Below are positions 8,937 to 16,384 of a stretch of DNA of 38,442 nt, one piece after another. The stretch spans positions 1 to 38,442 of the forward strand of contig NZ_QYLP01000085.1 of NCBI RefSeq assembly GCF_003614925.1, given 5' to 3'. This DNA comes from Arthrobacter celericrescens (GTDB lineage Bacteria; Actinomycetota; Actinomycetes; Actinomycetales; Micrococcaceae). The notes beneath the pieces are model-generated. The model was not told where the DNA came from, did not search any database, and was given only the letters and a program-made list of their open reading frames with translations. Each line of letters begins with the position of its first letter. The stretch's first letter is position 1. The position numbers were made by a program, and so were the translations under genes.

Positions 8937-9052
8937 GGCGCTCCGATCGTCACGCGGCTGCAGCCCCACACTCCAGTCGGCCCAGCCATGTCCGGTATTC
9001 ACGTTTGGTTCAGGATCCTGTGGCCCAAGAGCCGTCCGGCGGGTGCCGGCTT

Positions 9053-10321
9053 TCAGCCCTCCAGCAGCAGGCGCTGCGCGCGGGGAGCCAGGGTGTGTTC
9101 GAGCACGAGGCACGCGGCCCCGATGGCGCCGACGTCCTCGCCCACGCCCGTTCCCACGACCTCGATCCCGTGGATGCTGTTGGCAGCGCTGTTCGCCGCG
9201 AGCAGCGGCGGCACCAGGTCGAGGTAGCGGGACGCCAGGCGGCCCCAGAACGGTCCGCCGAACACCACCCGCTCCACGTCCAGCGTGTTCGTCACGACGG
9301 CGACCGCCCGGGACACCAGCACCGCGGACCTGTCGATGATCGCCAGCGCGCGCTCGTCCCCGGCGTCGGCGGCGTCGCACAGGCGGGCGAAGCTCTCCTG
9401 GACTTCCGGCCCGTCGCTGCCCTGCCGGCCGGCGTCGATCACTCCCTGTTCCTCGGCCGCGGTCACCAGGACCTGCGGGATGGCGGAGGACTTGACGCAG
9501 CCGTTGAGACCGCAGTCGCAGGCGGGTCCGCCCGGGTCCACGATGATGTGGCCGATTTCGCCGGCGTTGCCCGAGGTTCCCCGGACCACCTCGTCGTTCA
9601 TCACGATCCCGCAGCCGATGCCGGTGCCCATGTACATGAACACGAAGCTGCCGGTTCCGCTGGCGCCGCCGGCCCAGGTCTCGGCGACGGCGGCGCTGGT
9701 GACGTCCTTGTCCACCAGGGTCTCCAGGCCGGTGGCTTCGGCGAGCGCGTCGCGCAGGTGCACCCGATGCCAGCCGTTGAGCAACGGCGGGTCGACGACG
9801 GCCCCTTCGTCGAGGTCGATCGGGCCGGGAGCCGCGACACCAAGCCCGGCGATCTTGCCCGGGTCCACGGCGGATTCCCTGATGAGGGATTGGATTTCGT
9901 CGGCGATGGCTGCGATGACCACGGGCGGTGCACCGGCGGGGGTGGCGATCCGTGAATGCTTGACGACGTCGCCCACCAGGTCGAGCACTACGAAGGTGAT
10001 GACGGCGGGGTCCAGGTGCACTCCGACCGCGTACATGCCCTTGGGGTTCAGCCGCAGGATGGTCCGCGGCTTACCCGGTCCGCTGCCTTCCTTCCCGGCT
10101 TCGACAATAAGGTTCTGGTCCAGCAGGCGGCGGGAGATGTTCGAGATGGTCTGCGGTGACAGGCCGACGATCTGCGCAAGTTCCACCCGGCTCAGGCCGC
10201 CAGTGGAACGCCTGATCGCATCCAGAATGACGGTGAGGTTGAAGTCACCCATGCGTGGCAGGTTCGTTCCGCGCCTCGGGGTGGGCTGGCGGATCTCAGT
10301 CAAGGATTCCCCTAAAATCAT
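9053..10321 (-). CDS. ROK-family transcriptional repressor
   Basis: The 422-residue protein has an N-terminal winged helix-turn-helix (about residues 35-75, GLSRVELAQIVGLSPQTISN) followed by a ROK sugar-kinase-like domain. The ROK zinc motif is present as CDCGLNGC. The Glu that normally follows in the CxCGxxGCxE form is replaced by Lys. The kinase-type Asp region reads VDKDVTSAA where END is usual, so ligand sensing without kinase activity is likely. NagC/Mlc/XylR-type proteins of this build repress sugar uptake genes, and the importer operon lies immediately downstream. I placed the start at the ATG at 10321, although no ribosome binding site is visible; internal starts at about residue 8 (TTG) or 24 (ATG) are alternatives. 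Confidence 0.88.
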   Translation of the reverse strand: MILGESLTEIRQPTPRRGTNLPRMGDFNLTVILDAIRRSTGGLSRVELAQIVGLSPQTISNISRRLLDQNLIVEAGKEGSGPGKPRTILRLNPKGMYAVGVHLDPAVITFVVLDLVGDVVKHSRIATPAGAPPVVIAAIADEIQSLIRESAVDPGKIAGLGVAAPGPIDLDEGAVVDPPLLNGWHRVHLRDALAEATGLETLVDKDVTSAAVAETWAGGASGTGSFVFMYMGTGIGCGIVMNDEVVRGTSGNAGEIGHIIVDPGGPACDCGLNGCVKSSAIPQVLVTAAEEQGVIDAGRQGSDGPEVQESFARLCDAADAGDERALAIIDRSAVLVSRAVAVVTNTLDVERVVFGGPFWGRLASRYLDLVPPLLAANSAANSIHGIEVVGTGVGEDVGAIGAACLVLEHTLAPRAQRLLLEG

Positions 10322-10426
10322 TCGGATGCGGTACTTGCATCTGCATCGTACGTCACCCGCGCTCCCGCCGGTATGCTCACACGCGGGTCCCCGCGAAGCC
10401 GTCCGAAGCGAAGCGGAACGGGCTCC

Positions 10427-11329
10427 ATGGCGCTGATGCCGGGGGCCGACGTCGAAATCACCGCCGGCCTTGTCCGCCGCCTCCTCGGCGCCCAGCTCCC
10501 CGACCTCGCCGGGGAATCCCTGGAGCTTGTAGCCAACGGCTGGGACAACGCCGTCTACCGCCTGGGCGGAACCAAGGCGGTGCGGTTGCCCCGCCGGGAG
10601 GCCGCGGCGCACCTGGCGGTCCATGAGCAGCGCTGGCTTCCCGGCTATGCCCGCCGTTCCCCCGTGCCCGTACCCGCTCCGTTGTTTGCGGGGCGGCCTG
10701 CCGCCGGATACCCCTGGCACTGGAGCGTCGTTCCTTGGTTCGACGGCGTCCCGGCCACCCGCCTGTCTCCGGCGGAACGGGGCCGGGCCGCGGAGGAGCT
10801 GGCGGCGTTCCTTACGGCCATCCACGTGCCGGCCCCCGCCGACGCACCGGTCAATCCCGTGCGCGGGGTCCCCCTGGCGGCACGCTCGGCGGCGGTGCTG
10901 GACCGGCTGGCGGACACCGCCCGGTACCCGGAGGCCGGGCGGCTCCGGACACTGTGGGCGCAGGCCCTGACCGCGCCGCCGCATGCCGGACCCCCGCTGT
11001 GGTTCCACGGCGACCTGCACCCGGCCAACGTCCCGTTCCGGAAACCCGGGGACGGGGCCGCGGGCCTGGCCGCCGTGATCGACTTCGGCGACCTCGGCGC
11101 CGGGGACCCCGCCGTCGACTTTGCGGTCGCCTGGCTGATGTTCGACGACGCCGGCCGGCAGCGCTTCATGGCGGCCTGCGGTGCCGCCGGGGCTGAGTGG
11201 GAGCGGGCCAAGGGCTGGGCCCTGGTCCTGGGGACGGCGATGCTCAGCAACTCCGATGACAACCCCGACATGCTTGAGACCGGGCGCTTCGCGCTGCGGC
11301 AGCTGCTTGGCGGTTCCCTCAGGCCCTGA
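10427..11329 (+). CDS. Aminoglycoside phosphotransferase (APH) family kinase
   Basis: The 300-residue protein has the APH/choline kinase fold. The N-lobe contains NGWDNAVYRLGGTKAVRLPR, in which the Lys or Arg near the end would contact ATP. The catalytic loop is HGDLHPAN (His194 to Asn201), and the metal-binding segment VIDFGDLGAGDP follows. Such chromosomal APH-like proteins phosphorylate diverse small molecules and are not evidence of antibiotic resistance. The start at 10427 is preceded by a modest purine stretch; an earlier GC-rich extension to 10373 is possible but looks non-coding. The gene is divergent from the ROK regulator, and its last 11 bases overlap the convergent methyltransferase gene. 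The substrate is unknown. Confidence 0.85.
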   Translation: MALMPGADVEITAGLVRRLLGAQLPDLAGESLELVANGWDNAVYRLGGTKAVRLPRREAAAHLAVHEQRWLPGYARRSPVPVPAPLFAGRPAAGYPWHWSVVPWFDGVPATRLSPAERGRAAEELAAFLTAIHVPAPADAPVNPVRGVPLAARSAAVLDRLADTARYPEAGRLRTLWAQALTAPPHAGPPLWFHGDLHPANVPFRKPGDGAAGLAAVIDFGDLGAGDPAVDFAVAWLMFDDAGRQRFMAACGAAGAEWERAKGWALVLGTAMLSNSDDNPDMLETGRFALRQLLGGSLRP

Positions 11330-12464
11330 CGCTGCGGGTGACGGTGAACTTCGGGTTCCGGCCGACTTCCCCGGTGGACCCGATCAGCCGTTCGAGGGCA
11401 GGGCGGTACTGGAGATGGCTGTTGTAGACGGTCCATAGCTCGCCGCCGGGTGCCAGGACCCGTGCCGCGGCCTCGAACATCTTCAGTGCCGCTCCGGCGT
11501 GGACGCTCGCTCCGAGGTGGAAGGGCGGGTTGAGCAGGATGAGGTCCGCGCTGCCTGCGTCGAAGCCGGACATGGCGTCGTCGTGGACGACGGCGATGCG
11601 GTCACCGAGGCCGTTGGCCGCGGCCGTGGCTGCAGCGGAGGCGACGGCGGCCGCCGACTGGTCGGTGGCGGTGACCCGCGTGTCGGGGCGGCTGCGCGCG
11701 TACATGGTGGCGAGGATGCCGGTGCCGCAGCCGAGATCGACGGCGTGGTCGGCGTCCGGCATGCGGTCCAGGAAGGTCAGGAGGAAGCGGGTGCCGATGT
11801 CCAGCTTCCCGCCGGAAAAGGCGGCGCCGTGGGAGGCCACGGTGATGCCGAGTTCCGCCACCTGCTCCAGGACGGGAAAGCGGGGCGTCCCGGCCGGCCG
11901 CTTGGGGCCGCGTGCCACAAGGACGCGGGACTTCCGCCGGGCAAGCTGGGGCTGGACGCTGTGGAAGTAACGTTCCAGGACGCTGTTCATCCCCAGGGAC
12001 ATGTGCTTGACCCGGCCGCCGGCCAGCAGGACCGCATCGTCGGGCGCATGCCGTGCAACGGCGTCGGCGATCTCTTCCAGTTCCGCCAGCGAGCGCGGCA
12101 GCTGGAGCAGCACCAGGCCCGCGCCGTCGAACAGTTCCGGGGCGAACAGCCCGGGTCCCGGCGGGCAGGGCTCGAAGCGCCCCTCGTAGCCGGCCGCGGC
12201 GGCGTTGCGCTGCAGGGCGCTGCGCCCGGAATGGAGGTCCTGTGCCACGCGGATCCCGCCGGTATCGAGGGCGGCCAAGGCGCCCAGTGTCAGGGCACCG
12301 TAACGGTCCCCGACGACGGCGATCCGCGCTCCCGGGCGCAGGTGTTCCTCCGCGGTTTCCAGGAGCAGCCTGTCGCTCGCGTCATGGGCGAAGAGGTTCG
12401 GGGCTTCGACATCGGGGAACCGCCTGAGCCCGGCGAGAACCCTGTCCAGTTCCACGTCCTGCAT
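11319..12464 (-). CDS. rlmG: RlmG/RsmC-type rRNA guanine-N2 methyltransferase
   Basis: The 381-residue protein has two tandem methyltransferase-like domains. The N-terminal one is degenerate and presumably binds RNA. The C-terminal one carries the SAM motif VDLGCGTGILA (about 240-250) and the catalytic NPPFH tetrad region (about residue 300) typical of N2-guanine methyltransferases. The full two-domain length matches RlmG (23S m2G1835) and RsmC (16S m2G1207), so the exact rRNA target is uncertain. It lies just downstream of a tRNA-Ala gene but is separated from it by a strong terminator, so it must have its own promoter in the short gap before 12464. Confidence 0.82.
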   Translation of the reverse strand: MQDVELDRVLAGLRRFPDVEAPNLFAHDASDRLLLETAEEHLRPGARIAVVGDRYGALTLGALAALDTGGIRVAQDLHSGRSALQRNAAAAGYEGRFEPCPPGPGLFAPELFDGAGLVLLQLPRSLAELEEIADAVARHAPDDAVLLAGGRVKHMSLGMNSVLERYFHSVQPQLARRKSRVLVARGPKRPAGTPRFPVLEQVAELGITVASHGAAFSGGKLDIGTRFLLTFLDRMPDADHAVDLGCGTGILATMYARSRPDTRVTATDQSAAAVASAAATAAANGLGDRIAVVHDDAMSGFDAGSADLILLNPPFHLGASVHAGAALKMFEAAARVLAPGGELWTVYNSHLQYRPALERLIGSTGEVGRNPKFTVTRSVRA

Positions 12465-12493
12465 CGGCCCGAACCGCCTTCCTTCGGAAACAG

Positions 12494-12527
12494 AAAAACA
12501 CCCCGCCCAACCGGGCGGGGTGTTTTT
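12494..12527 (-). terminator. Bidirectional-looking intrinsic terminator after tRNA-Ala
   Basis: A perfect 15-bp stem has arms made of an A-tract plus CACCCCGCCC and its complement, with an AACC loop. It lies eight bases beyond the tRNA 3' end. On the minus strand the hairpin is followed by U residues, so it should end the tRNA transcript. The T-tract on the plus side makes it potentially active in both directions. Confidence 0.88.
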
Positions 12528-12534
12528 TCTTCGG

Positions 12535-12607
12535 TGGAGCTGAGGGGACTCGAACCCCTGACCCCCTGCATGCCATGCAGGTGCGCTACCAGCTGCGCCA
12601 CAGCCCC
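12535..12607 (-). tRNA. tRNA-Ala (anticodon GGC), copy 1
   Basis: The minus strand folds into a 73-base cloverleaf without an encoded CCA. The acceptor stem is GGGGCTG / CAGCTCC, and the third pair is G3-U70, the alanine identity element. The anticodon stem is CCTGC / GCAGG with the seven-base loop ATGGCAT, giving anticodon GGC (plus-strand 12572-12574). The T-loop GTTCGAG is normal and the discriminator base is A. A second tRNA-Ala with the same anticodon lies at 24103-24175, with different arm sequences. Confidence 0.96.
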
Positions 12608-12656
12608 GGACATCACCCGACAGGAACTTTTCCGTTCCCGCCGAAGCAACTCGTCA

Positions 12657-12686
12657 ATACTAAACCACATCGGTGTGAGATGGAAA
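12657..12686 (-). promoter_or_regulatory. Putative promoter of tRNA-Ala copy 1
   Basis: On the minus strand a TTTCCA -35 (12681-12686) and a TAGTAT -10 (12657-12662) are separated by 18 bases. They lie about 50 bases upstream of the tRNA 5' end. The transcribed leader would begin near GAGTTGCTTCGGCGG, an element also present upstream of the second tRNA-Ala. Confidence 0.45.
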
Positions 12687-12737
12687 TCGGCACCCGGAAG
12701 AGCCTCGCGGCGGCGTTTCGAGTGACTTAAGCAGATA

Positions 12738-12765
12738 AGGTGCGGTCGACGAATCGGCCGCACCT
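12738..12765. terminator. Stem-loop downstream of the epimerase gene
   Basis: Arms AGGTGCGGTCG and CGGCCGCACCT surround a six-base loop, giving an 11-bp stem that is fully paired (one U-G) only in plus-strand RNA. It lies 126 bases beyond the epimerase stop and has no U-tract on either side. It may end the epimerase transcript, but the evidence is structural only. The rest of the gap from 12608 to 12890 holds the tRNA promoter and no convincing gene. Confidence 0.35.
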
Positions 12766-12890
12766 CCCCCCATTTCTGCTTTCAGGCCCGGTTCGCAAAA
12801 CGAGACTGGCCTGCCTTCCAGTGTAGGTTCATAATCAGTGTTAAACAAACCATTCATCCGGTTTCAGCGCAGGCCGCTCCTCCGACCGGA

Positions 12891-13826
12891 TCATGACCCG
12901 AACATCCCGGCAAGGGCGGGCTCTGCGCCGGGGACCACACCGCCTATCCGCCACAGCTGTTCGGAGGGGTAGAAATGATCCACCGTGACAAGGTCGATCT
13001 GATGCCTGCTGAACCCCGCATCCAGCAAGGGCTGCCACACCTCCGGAGCGTCGCCCAGAAGGCGCGGCATCGGACGTCCGGACGCCAGGCACAACTCCTC
13101 CACCAGGACCGAAACCGGAACCGGCTCCGGGTGGGCGGCATGGAAAGCCTGTCCGGGCTGCGGTTCGGCGAGCGCCAGGCCGGCCACCAAATCCCCCAGG
13201 CTACCGGCGTCGATCACCGACAAACGGGCGGCACCATCCCCCGGCCACCCGCGGGCCACGTCGATGATGCGCAGCAGGCCCGGCGCCAGCCAGCGGTCGC
13301 CCTCGCCGAACACGAGGTTGGGACGCACGACTTCGCCGCCGTAGTCCAGGACCAACCGCTCGGCCGCCGCACGGGCAGCGCTGGCGGCCGAGGCCGGCGC
13401 GTAAGGATACGGTCCGCCGCCCCGGTGCGGGCCCATCCCATGGACACTGGCTGTGCTGAGGTAGATAAGGCGTGGGTTGCCGGACTGCCGGCATTGTTCG
13501 ATGACGTTCCGGGTTCCGACCTCGTTGACCTCGCGGGCCAGGGCCGGGTCGGAGCCGACGTACGAGACGGCGTGGACCACGGCGCCCGGATGCTCCAGGC
13601 CCCGCAGGACAGGCAGCAGGCTTCCCGGCACGGTGACGTCCGCCACCGTGCTGGTAGCGTGGTGTTCCTGCGGCCCGGCGGGGCCATCGGGATTCCGCTT
13701 GCCGGGGTTCCGGGAGGGCGCGGTCACCCGGGCTTTCCCGGCCAACGACGCGGCGATGCGGCGGCCGATGAAACCCGACGAGCCCAGCACCACCACCCCG
13801 GGGAGTGCGCCGGCGCCGGCTGTCAT
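12891..13826 (-). CDS. NAD-dependent epimerase/dehydratase of the gamma-butyrolactone cluster (GblE-like)
   Basis: This 311-residue extended-SDR-type protein has the Rossmann motif GSSGFIG (about 15-21) and the strand LIYLSTASVHG that normally carries the catalytic Ser. The canonical YxxxK is not visible: aligned on the following AAER segment, the Tyr position is Ala and the Lys position is Arg (SAARAAAERLVLDYG). It may therefore be a divergent or weakly active enzyme. The gene is divergent from the TetR-type receptor gene with an 80-base gap, next to an AfsA-family synthase. In Rhodococcus (gblE) and Streptomyces clusters an NAD-dependent epimerase is the third partner and is thought to modify or reduce the butyrolactone. 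Its reaction here is inferred from context. Confidence 0.83.
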   Translation of the reverse strand: MTAGAGALPGVVVLGSSGFIGRRIAASLAGKARVTAPSRNPGKRNPDGPAGPQEHHATSTVADVTVPGSLLPVLRGLEHPGAVVHAVSYVGSDPALAREVNEVGTRNVIEQCRQSGNPRLIYLSTASVHGMGPHRGGGPYPYAPASAASAARAAAERLVLDYGGEVVRPNLVFGEGDRWLAPGLLRIIDVARGWPGDGAARLSVIDAGSLGDLVAGLALAEPQPGQAFHAAHPEPVPVSVLVEELCLASGRPMPRLLGDAPEVWQPLLDAGFSRHQIDLVTVDHFYPSEQLWRIGGVVPGAEPALAGMFGS

Positions 13827-13906
13827 GCTCCCCGGACCCCGGCTATCGATGGAATCATGAACCCAAGTATCCCGGATGGGGAACCGGAGAGGTCCTGACG
13901 CTGACT

Positions 13907-14518
13907 ATGCAACAACGAGCCAAAGCCACCCGAACGGCCGTGATCGAGGGAGCCGCTTCCATCTTCGAGGAAGTCGGCTACGGAAATGCGAGCCTGAGCG
14001 ACGTCACCAAGCGCGCCAACGTCACCAAGGGCGCGCTCTACTTCCATTTCAAGTCCAAGGAAGACCTCGCCCTGGCGGTCATCGCCGAGCAGCACAACAT
14101 CGTGCGGGTCGCCGGGGAAAAGATCGCATCCGCCGGGCTCCCCGCCCTGGAAACCATGATCACCATGTGCAAGACCTTCGGCCAGCAGCTGCTCGACGAA
14201 CCCGTGGTACGCGCCGGCATCCGCCTGACCTTCGAGGCCTCGGCATTCAACGGGGACGTCAAGGGCCCCTACCAGGACTGGATGGCCACCATGGAGTTCC
14301 TGACCCAGCAGGCCCAGCGGGAAGGGGACATCCGGGAAGACCTGAACGCCAGCGACTTCGCACACTACTTGGTGGCCTCCTTCACCGGAAGCCAGATGGT
14401 CTCCAACGTGATGACGGGCCGGCAGGATGTCCTGAAGCGGATCGATGACATGTGGGACTTCATGATGCCCGCGATCATCCCCCGGCACGCTTCCGGGCAC
14501 GGCGACCAGCAGCACTGA
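13907..14518 (+). CDS. TetR-family gamma-butyrolactone receptor (ArpA/ScbR/GblR-like repressor)
   Basis: The 203-residue protein has an N-terminal TetR helix-turn-helix ending in VTKGALYFHFKSKEDLA (about 39-55), which is nearly the consensus of GBL receptors. The ligand domain has the family segment VVRAGIRLTFE (about 100-110) and a Trp at about 125 (PYQDWMATMEFL), matching the conserved ligand-pocket Trp of ArpA/CprB proteins. Its neighbours, an AfsA synthase and an epimerase, support a role as a DNA-binding receptor released by a butyrolactone. I used the ATG at 13907; GGAGAGG lies 14 bases upstream, which is long, and a GTG at 13805 would add 34 unrelated residues. It is convergent with the AfsA gene. 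No clear autoregulatory palindrome was seen in the 80-base upstream gap. Confidence 0.9.
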   Translation: MQQRAKATRTAVIEGAASIFEEVGYGNASLSDVTKRANVTKGALYFHFKSKEDLALAVIAEQHNIVRVAGEKIASAGLPALETMITMCKTFGQQLLDEPVVRAGIRLTFEASAFNGDVKGPYQDWMATMEFLTQQAQREGDIREDLNASDFAHYLVASFTGSQMVSNVMTGRQDVLKRIDDMWDFMMPAIIPRHASGHGDQQH

Positions 14519-14593
14519 ACCGGGGGCCTGAACCGGCGCTGAATCCGAGGCCCGGCCCCGCCCTGGACCTCCCTGGACCCCTTACGGCCCGGC

Positions 14594-15598
14594 TCAGTTC
14601 CAGACGGCCGCCTGCAGGATCATCAGGACCTCGTCGCCATTGAGCACCCGGACCTGCAGCGGATCCCGCCGCCCGGGCTCCGCCGTTGCCTCCCGTTCCC
14701 CGGCGTCCGGCAGGGTCACGGCAAGCTCCACCGGGTCGGCGAGTTCGGCGATCTTCACGAACTCCGCTTCGAAACGGGAAAAGTCGGCGTCCGGACGGCC
14801 GATGGCGGCACGCACGGCCTGCCTGGCCGCCTCGATCAGGAGCATCCCCGGAACGTGGTCAAGGGGGTGGTCGAAGAAGATCGGGTGGCTCGTGTCCACC
14901 CGCAGCGGCCAGACGGAAGGCCGGACTTCCTCCCCCAGCATCACGTTCCGGGCAGTGGAATGGCCCACCACCGAGGCCTCAAGCAAGGCACCCCCGGACT
15001 GCGGCTGTTCGACCACGGCGGAACGGCGGAAACGCTCGTAGCCGGCAGGGGTCACGATCCGGGCCCCGGCACTGCCCCTGCCGATGGTTTCGCCGCCCAC
15101 CATGAACGTCGCATCCACCGTAAGCGCCGCGGGGGTTCCGGCGCTCAGCTTCACATCCCTGAGTTCGAGTTCCAGCGAGAGTTGCGTCGGAATCGAGGGA
15201 TCCAGCTTCACCTCTTCCATGGACACGCCAATCCTGGGCATCAGGAACTTGTAGTCCAGGGGAACACCGCTGCGGTGGGCCAGCAGGATCACCGATTGCC
15301 GCAGTGTCTCGGCCATCAGCGCCGAGTCGGGCAGGCCGTCGCTGGATCCGTAGAAGACGTGCCAACGCGGCCATTGGGCACCTGCCGCGAAACGCTGCGG
15401 CCCCGTCTGGACAAAGTCCGTGAGGAAGACTTCCGACAGGGAAAGCTTATGGACCAATCCACGCCCTACGGAGGATTCGAACAGCGCTTCAGCATGCCCC
15501 GGGCCGCTGCCCGCTTTCCGCTCATCCAACTCGGTGTGCCCCAATGCCCCTCGACCGTAAATGCCCAATTTTATCGGTTCACCCGCTTTTTCAAACAC
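14594..15598 (-). CDS. AfsA-family gamma-butyrolactone synthase (GblA-like)
   Basis: The protein has two AfsA hot-dog repeats. Repeat one contains LVHKLSLSEVFLTDF and WPRWHVFYGS, then AETLRQ. Repeat two contains LRVDTSHPIFFDHPLDHVP, then IEAARQAV. The E-x-x-R-Q segments of both repeats match positions reported as essential in ScbA/AfsA. The family condenses a beta-ketoacyl donor with dihydroxyacetone phosphate, the committed step to A-factor-like signals. The GTG start at 15598 (334 residues) leaves an N-terminus close to the family length. An ATG at 15694 would add 32 residues unlike the family and would place the start inside the LexA-type palindrome. The gene is convergent with the receptor and divergent from imuA'. 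Confidence 0.9.
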   Translation of the reverse strand: MFEKAGEPIKLGIYGRGALGHTELDERKAGSGPGHAEALFESSVGRGLVHKLSLSEVFLTDFVQTGPQRFAAGAQWPRWHVFYGSSDGLPDSALMAETLRQSVILLAHRSGVPLDYKFLMPRIGVSMEEVKLDPSIPTQLSLELELRDVKLSAGTPAALTVDATFMVGGETIGRGSAGARIVTPAGYERFRRSAVVEQPQSGGALLEASVVGHSTARNVMLGEEVRPSVWPLRVDTSHPIFFDHPLDHVPGMLLIEAARQAVRAAIGRPDADFSRFEAEFVKIAELADPVELAVTLPDAGEREATAEPGRRDPLQVRVLNGDEVLMILQAAVWN

Positions 15599-15677
15599 GC
15601 GAACAACCCCCGCGTCACCACCATGCCAAGGCTCCGACCGGAACGGAACCCCCACCCTCCCGGCAGCCCTGCGGCAA

Positions 15678-15706
15678 TTGACGTATTCGAACATATATTC
15701 GAATAT
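15678..15706 (+). promoter_or_regulatory. Putative imuA' promoter with leaderless start
   Basis: TTGACG (15678-15683) and GAATAT (15701-15706) are separated by 17 bases, and the imuA' ATG lies exactly six bases after the second hexamer. The transcript would therefore begin at or near the start codon. GGAG sits only one base before the ATG, too close to serve as a normal ribosome binding site, which supports a leaderless reading. The spacer is filled by the LexA-type palindrome. Confidence 0.6.
15684..15705. promoter_or_regulatory. LexA-type SOS box
   Basis: Perfect 8-bp arms TATTCGAA and TTCGAATA are separated by six bases. The core TCGAAC-ATAT-ATTCGA matches the mycobacterial/actinobacterial SOS consensus TCGAAC-N4-GTTCGA with one mismatch. 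It occupies the -35/-10 spacer of the imuA' promoter, so LexA binding would block RNA polymerase until DNA damage. It also lies about 90 bases upstream of the chosen AfsA start on the other strand. Confidence 0.85.
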
Positions 15707-15712
15707 TGGAGT

Positions 15713-16381
15713 ATGCCAGAAGCACTACCCGACATCCCTCCCGGCCCCTTGCGCTCCTCGCCGGGCGAGGACCTGCAGGCCAGGATCCACCTGCTGCAGG
15801 GCAGGCGTGCACGGGAACATTCCCTGCCCGTGCTTCCGGCGCTCAAGGCAGTCCTGCCGGGCGGCCTCCGGCCCGGAGCCGTGTACTCCCTGCAGGGTTC
15901 CATGTCCCTGGCCATGGCCCTGCTGGCCGGCCCGTCGCTGCAAGGCGCATGGTGCGGAGTCATGGGACTTCCCGACTTCGGGATCGAAGCGGCGGCGGGG
16001 TTCGGCGTCGCACTGGAACGGCTGGTCCTTGTCCCCGACCCCGGCGAGCGCTGGATGCAGGTGCTCGCCGCCATGGCCGATGTCCTCCCCGTGGTCCTTG
16101 CCTGCGCCCCGGCCCGGGCGGCCCCGGCAGAGGCCGCCCGCCTGGGGGCCAGGCTCCGCGAGCGCGGTTCCGTCCTCCTCGTGGCAGGGCACTGGCCGCA
16201 AAGCGAGGCGGTCCTGCGGGTCAGCGGCCACGAATGGGAAGGCCTTGGCCAGGGGCACGGGCACCTTGCCCGCCAGGAGCTCCGGCTCGAAGTGGCCCTG
16301 CGGGGCGCCTCCCGGAGCGCCGTCGTGGACCTTGCCGGCAGGGTCCCGGAAGACGCCTCGGCGTACCGGATCGGGGCCTGA
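15713..16381 (+). CDS. imuA: ImuA' accessory protein of the SOS mutasome
   Basis: The 222-residue product has the RecA/SulA-like layout of ImuA' proteins: HSLPVLPALKAVLPGGLRPGAVYSLQG near residues 36-62, then VMGLPDFGIEAAAGFGVALERLVLVPDPG. The usual Walker A position reads LQGSMSLAMALLAG and lacks the GKT/S residues, so nucleotide hydrolysis is doubtful. In mycobacteria ImuA' interacts with ImuB and is required for DnaE2-dependent induced mutagenesis. The ATG at 15713 is set by the promoter and SOS box immediately upstream. The imuB start follows the stop by three bases, so the genes form one SOS-regulated unit. Confidence 0.87.
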   Translation: MPEALPDIPPGPLRSSPGEDLQARIHLLQGRRAREHSLPVLPALKAVLPGGLRPGAVYSLQGSMSLAMALLAGPSLQGAWCGVMGLPDFGIEAAAGFGVALERLVLVPDPGERWMQVLAAMADVLPVVLACAPARAAPAEAARLGARLRERGSVLLVAGHWPQSEAVLRVSGHEWEGLGQGHGHLARQELRLEVALRGASRSAVVDLAGRVPEDASAYRIGA

Positions 16382-16384
16382 ATC

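Noticed and set aside
6534..9227. Plus-strand open frame of 897 codons across the sugar transporter.
   Set aside because: It is antisense to the permease and lipoprotein genes, which have family signatures and a lipobox. The composition is that of a shadow frame.
10427..11329. The APH-fold gene as an antibiotic resistance determinant.
   Set aside because: Chromosomal APH-like kinases are numerous in actinobacteria with unrelated substrates, and there is no mobile-element context.
12843..12865. AAACAAACC and GGTTT half-sites resembling a GBL-receptor operator.
   Set aside because: Only five bases pair, the right half diverges, and the site lies downstream of the epimerase rather than before a gene of the cluster.
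15599..15694. N-terminal extension of the AfsA-family protein to the ATG at 15694.
   Set aside because: The extra 32 residues do not resemble the family N-terminus and the ATG sits inside the LexA-type palindrome. It cannot be excluded without start mapping.
15684..15705. The 22-bp palindrome considered as a GBL-receptor (ARE) site.
   Set aside because: Its core fits the actinobacterial LexA consensus with one mismatch and it controls a mutasome operon. It lacks the ACC/GGT core typical of ARE sites.
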